Shown: piece by piece, positions 6,897 through 9,895 of the stretch | Numbering within the stretch: position 1 is the stretch's first letter | Layout of the letters: each line of letters begins with the position of its first letter | NCBI GenBank assembly: GCA_947259475.1 | Contig: CAMYLW010000037.1 | Coordinates: forward strand, 16,148-26,042 | Origin: Thermodesulfobacteriota bacterium | GTDB taxonomy: Bacteria > Desulfobacterota > Syntrophobacteria > BM002 | Direction of reading: 5' to 3' | Length of the DNA: 9,895 nucleotides | Made by a program: the position numbers and the translations under genes | Notes under the pieces: model-generated | What the model saw: the letters and a program-made list of their open reading frames with translations, nothing else | What the model was told of the DNA's origin: nothing | Databases searched by the model: none

Positions 6897-8186
6897 ATGG
6901 AAGTCAACGATCTGGATCTTATCGTGCCAAGACTTGGGGAGTGCCGCATCCCATCTCCCATGTCTGGGGTTAATTTCGTTGTTGATGATGCCCATGTTCT
7001 CTACCACGGAAATTTGAAAACGGTCGAGCGTTACCAGGAGGCGGGTAAAAAGCCACCATGTTTCGAGATGGCGGGCCCCAGAGAGAAAATCTATTTCGAT
7101 CCAGCCAAGCTGAAGTGCGGAATTGTAACCTGCGGAGGACTTTGCCCCGGCTTGAACGACGTTATTAGAGCAATTGTTTTAAGTTTGTTCCACCACTACG
7201 GAGTGCGGACCGTCTTCGGATTTCCATACGGCTTTGAGGGGCTTTCCTACAGGCACGGGCATGTTCCCATCGAATTGAATCCGAAAATTGTCCAGAATAT
7301 CCACCAGCAGGGGGGGACTATTTTGGGGTCGTCCCGCGGGCCCCAGGAAGTCCCTGAAATGGTGGATACACTGGAACAGATGAACGTGGGTATGCTTTTT
7401 ACTATAGGAGGAGACGGTTCCCTGAGGGGAGCCCAGGAGATTGCAGAGGAGATTGAACGGCGCAAACTCAAGATTGCTGTAATTGGTGTGCCGAAGACCA
7501 TAGACAACGACATCTCCTATGTGCAGCAGTCCTTTGGTTTTGTGACTGCCGTATGCGAAGCTACTACGGCGATTTATTCGGCACATGCAGAAGCTTCAGG
7601 GGCAAGGAACGGCATCGGCTTGGTGAAGCTGATGGGGCGCCATGCCGGGTTTATCGCCGCCTATGCCACCCTGGCCAATAGCGATGTTAATTTTTGTCTG
7701 GTTCCTGAGGTGGATTTCACTCTTGAGGCTCTCCTCAAAGCACTACAAGAGAGGCTGGCAAAGAGGGGCCACGCAGTTGTGGTGGCAGCCGAGGGTGCCG
7801 GGCAGGATTTGATGGGCACAACTGAGGAGCGAGATGCATCCGGTAACATTCGCCTTGTAGATATCGGTATCTTTCTCAAGGATCGGATCACGGCCCACTT
7901 CAAGGAACAGGGAATAGAGTCGAATCTTAAATACATCGACCCCAGTTACATCATCCGGAGTATGCCGGCTACCCCGCCCGATTCTGCGTTTGGCCTCATG
8001 CTAGGACATAATGCAGTTCACGCCGGAATGGCAGGTCGGACCAGTATGGTTGTTGGTTACTGGAAAAATGAATTCACCCACGTCCCTATTTCTGCGACCG
8101 TGTCAAAGCGCAAGCAGATGGATCCCAGAGACAAGTTGTGGACCGGCGTACTCTCGTCCACGGGACAGCCGAGGGAGATGAAGTGA
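6897..8186 (+). CDS. 6-phosphofructokinase, plant-type/clade X, predicted ATP-dependent
   Basis: The enzyme phosphorylates fructose 6-phosphate to fructose 1,6-bisphosphate, the committed step of glycolysis. At 429 residues it is about 110 longer than E. coli PfkA. About 70 N-terminal residues ending in the AGPREKIYFDP motif precede the core, as in plant and other clade X enzymes. Core motifs follow: GIVTCGGLCPGLNDVIR (75-91), GGDGS (171-175), PKTIDND (199-205) with catalytic Asp203, MGRHAGFIA (246-254) and AEGAGQDL (298-305). Gly174 is the residue typical of ATP users (PPi enzymes have Asp there). Lys200 is typical of the PPi lineage, and this Gly/Lys pair is known from ATP-dependent PFKs of trypanosomes and plants. 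Use of ATP is thus inferred. The gene lies 71 bp before pgi. The lineage is too far from E. coli pfkA for me to assign that symbol. Confidence 0.93.
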   Translation: MEVNDLDLIVPRLGECRIPSPMSGVNFVVDDAHVLYHGNLKTVERYQEAGKKPPCFEMAGPREKIYFDPAKLKCGIVTCGGLCPGLNDVIRAIVLSLFHHYGVRTVFGFPYGFEGLSYRHGHVPIELNPKIVQNIHQQGGTILGSSRGPQEVPEMVDTLEQMNVGMLFTIGGDGSLRGAQEIAEEIERRKLKIAVIGVPKTIDNDISYVQQSFGFVTAVCEATTAIYSAHAEASGARNGIGLVKLMGRHAGFIAAYATLANSDVNFCLVPEVDFTLEALLKALQERLAKRGHAVVVAAEGAGQDLMGTTEERDASGNIRLVDIGIFLKDRITAHFKEQGIESNLKYIDPSYIIRSMPATPPDSAFGLMLGHNAVHAGMAGRTSMVVGYWKNEFTHVPISATVSKRKQMDPRDKLWTGVLSSTGQPREMK

Positions 8187-8231
8187 GGAATAGCTCCCGA
8201 TGCGGCCAGCAAGCCAGCCCGTTATCATCCG

Positions 8232-8244
8232 CAATCTAAGATTG
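8232..8244. repeat. Inverted repeat CAATCT-A-AGATTG abutting the pgi ribosome binding site
   Basis: The two 6-bp arms are perfect complements around one base. The last G of the repeat is the first G of the GGAGG at 8244-8248. As RNA it would form only a short 5-bp hairpin with a TAA loop, so a role in translation control is speculative. Confidence 0.3.
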
Positions 8245-8248
8245 GAGG
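8244..8248 (+). promoter_or_regulatory. Ribosome binding site of pgi (GGAGG)
   Basis: GGAGG lies 9 nt before ATG 8258 and only 3 nt before the in-frame ATG 8252. The spacing favours 8258. Confidence 0.6.
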
Positions 8249-8257
8249 GGAATGAAC

Positions 8258-9895
8258 ATGACTGAACTCACTTCCTTGGCTGCCTGGAAATCGTTAGAAA
8301 AACACCATCTGGAAGTGGGTAGTCTACCCATGCGAGACCTCTTTGCCCGCGACCCCGAGCGCTTTGAGCGGTTCTCTCTGGGTCTCGAAGACATACTCTT
8401 CGATTACTCCAAGAACCGCATTACGGGAAAAACAGTAGAGTTGCTGATTGAACTGGCCCGCCAGGCGGGGCTTGCTGAAAAAATTGTGGCCATGTTTGCG
8501 GGGGAGAAAATCAACAACACTGAGGGCCGGGCGGTACTTCACGTTGCCCTGCGCAATCGCTCCAAGAGGACGATCCTGGTTGATGGTGAAGACGTGATGG
8601 TGGAAGTCAATGGGGTGCTCGAAAAAATGCGCACCTTCAGCGAAGCTGTACGTTCAGGTGAATGGAAGGGGTATAGCGGCAAAGCCATAACCGATGTGGT
8701 GAATATTGGCATCGGCGGTTCAGACCTGGGGCCGCAGATGGCGACGGCAGCGCTAGCGCACTACGCGGATCCCACCTTGCGCTCACACTTCGTCTCCAAC
8801 ATAGACGGTACCCATCTGGCGGAGACCCTCAAGCAAACCAGCCCCGATACTACGCTCTTCATTATTGCTTCCAAGACCTTCACCACCCAGGAAACCATGA
8901 CCAACGCCACTTCGGCCAGAGAGTGGTTTTTATCCGAAGCCAAAGATGATGCGGCCGTGGCCAAGCACTTCGTGGCCTTGTCCACAAACACTGCCGCGGT
9001 GACCAAATTCGGTATTGACCCGGCCAACATGTTCGAATTTTGGGATTGGGTGGGTGGGCGTTACTCTCTGTGGTCGGCCATTGGTCTGTCCATTGTTCTG
9101 GCGATCGGCATGGACCGTTTTGAAGAACTTTTGAGCGGGGCGCACAAGGTTGACGAGCACTTCCGGACAGCTCCCTTCGAGGAAAACATTCCGGTTATTA
9201 TGGGACTGCTCGGTATCTGGTACAATAACTTTTTTGGTGCTGAGACCCATGCCATCCTGCCCTACGATCAGTATATGTACCGCTTTCCGGCCTACTTCCA
9301 GCAGGGTGACATGGAAAGTAACGGCAAGAGCGTGACCAGGAATGGTGAGAGGACAGATTATTCCACTGGGCCGATAATCTGGGGTGAGCCGGGCACCAAC
9401 GGCCAGCACGCTTTCTATCAGCTCATCCATCAGGGTACCAAGCTTATCCCTTGTGATTTTCTGGCTCCTGCCAGAAGTCTCAACCCCCTGGGAAATCACC
9501 ACGACATTCTTATCTCTAACTTTTTGGCTCAGACCGAGGCCCTGATGAAGGGCAAGACCAAAGAGGAGGTCAGGACCGAACTGGAAGGCTTGGGACTTTC
9601 GGGGGAGGAGCTGGAGAACCTTATTCCCGCCAAGACTTTCGAGGGGAACAGACCTTCCAACTCTTTGTTGTTCAAAGAGCTTACACCTGAAACCCTGGGC
9701 TTCCTCATTGCCCTCTATGAGCACAAAATATTTACCCAGGGAGTCATCTGGAATATAAACTCTTTTGACCAGATGGGTGTTGAGCTGGGCAAACAGTTGG
9801 CCAAGAAGATTGAGAACGAACTCCAAGGGGACGAGCCGATATTTTCTCACGACTCCTCCACCAACGGGCTCATAAACTACTACAAGAGTATAAGA
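8258..9895 (+). CDS. pgi: Glucose-6-phosphate isomerase, 3' end cut by window edge
   Basis: Pgi interconverts glucose 6-phosphate and fructose 6-phosphate in the cytosol. The frame is open from ATG 8258 to the last base with no stop, giving 546 codons. E. coli Pgi has 549 residues, as I recall, so only a few residues and the stop should be missing. The sequence follows the E. coli enzyme throughout: DYSKNRIT at 49-56, [13 protein letters not shown] at 147-159, [13 protein letters not shown] at 205-217, and the signature [16 protein letters not shown] at 263-278. Catalytic residues are Glu353 in DMESNGK, His384 in NGQHAFYQ and Lys512 in GVELGKQLA. The HDSSTNGLI near the C terminus is also present. 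ATG 8252 would add two residues (MN). With pgm and pfk it completes the route from glucose 1-phosphate to fructose bisphosphate. Confidence 0.97.
   Translation, partial: MTELTSLAAWKSLEKHHLEVGSLPMRDLFARDPERFERFSLGLEDILFDYSKNRITGKTVELLIELARQAGLAEKIVAMFAGEKINNTEGRAVLHVALRNRSKRTILVDGEDVMVEVNGVLEKMRTFSEAVRSGEWKGYSGKAITDVVNIGIGGSDLGPQMATAALAHYADPTLRSHFVSNIDGTHLAETLKQTSPDTTLFIIASKTFTTQETMTNATSAREWFLSEAKDDAAVAKHFVALSTNTAAVTKFGIDPANMFEFWDWVGGRYSLWSAIGLSIVLAIGMDRFEELLSGAHKVDEHFRTAPFEENIPVIMGLLGIWYNNFFGAETHAILPYDQYMYRFPAYFQQGDMESNGKSVTRNGERTDYSTGPIIWGEPGTNGQHAFYQLIHQGTKLIPCDFLAPARSLNPLGNHHDILISNFLAQTEALMKGKTKEEVRTELEGLGLSGEELENLIPAKTFEGNRPSNSLLFKELTPETLGFLIALYEHKIFTQGVIWNINSFDQMGVELGKQLAKKIENELQGDEPIFSHDSSTNGLINYYKSIR

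Noticed and set aside
7310..7316. Run of seven G's in pfk (and another at 5498-5504 in pgm) as possible frameshift sites
   Set aside because: Both frames continue intact with conserved motifs on either side.
8930..9850. Minus-strand ORF of 306 residues
   Set aside because: It lies entirely within pgi, whose + frame matches a known enzyme end to end. It is a shadow of codon bias.

Overview
The window (about 50% GC by eye) looks like a chromosomal piece of an anaerobic, Desulfobacterota (deltaproteobacteria)-like bacterium. Three things point that way: full-length central-carbon enzymes of bacterial type, a plant-type/'clade X' phosphofructokinase, and intergenic spacers filled with short dispersed repeats (including one whose antisense translation begins HRRGTEDAEE) that I associate with genomes of that group. 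The lineage call is inference. All credible genes are on the + strand; I see no tRNA, rRNA, CRISPR array, transposase or phage gene.

Region 1 (1-1500): the 3' part of a DUF169-family gene, then two small overlapping lipoprotein genes. The two lipoproteins are tandem paralogues with a lipobox and a BamE/SmpA-like fold signature. Region 2 (1501-1943): about 440 bases without a gene, holding a long imperfect hairpin, a CCTCTGYG repeat cluster, a heptamer array and a 12-bp palindrome. About 90 bp after the palindrome comes a well-spaced sigma-54-type -24/-12 element. Region 3 (1944-3395): a 483-residue protein fusing three TPRs, a PilZ (c-di-GMP-binding type) domain and a C-terminal FHA (phosphothreonine-binding) domain. 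This is the most distinctive gene here.

Region 4 (3683-9895): a sugar-phosphate/glycolysis cluster of enolase, alpha-phosphoglucomutase, phosphofructokinase and glucose-6-phosphate isomerase. The last runs off the window only a few residues before its expected end. Pgm (Glc-1-P/Glc-6-P), Pgi (Glc-6-P/Fru-6-P) and Pfk (Fru-6-P to Fru-1,6-P2) form a continuous route from a glycogen-type polymer into glycolysis, and Eno acts near its end. Eno and pgm are 22 bp apart, while about 240 bp of repeats separates pgm from pfk, so the cluster may be more than one transcription unit.

The catalytic residues of all four enzymes are intact. The best leads are the TPR-PilZ-FHA adaptor with its putative sigma-54 promoter, the duplicated lipoproteins, the altered enolase active-site loop, and the mosaic of different 7-8-bp tandem repeats, one of which supplies the stop codon of pgm.
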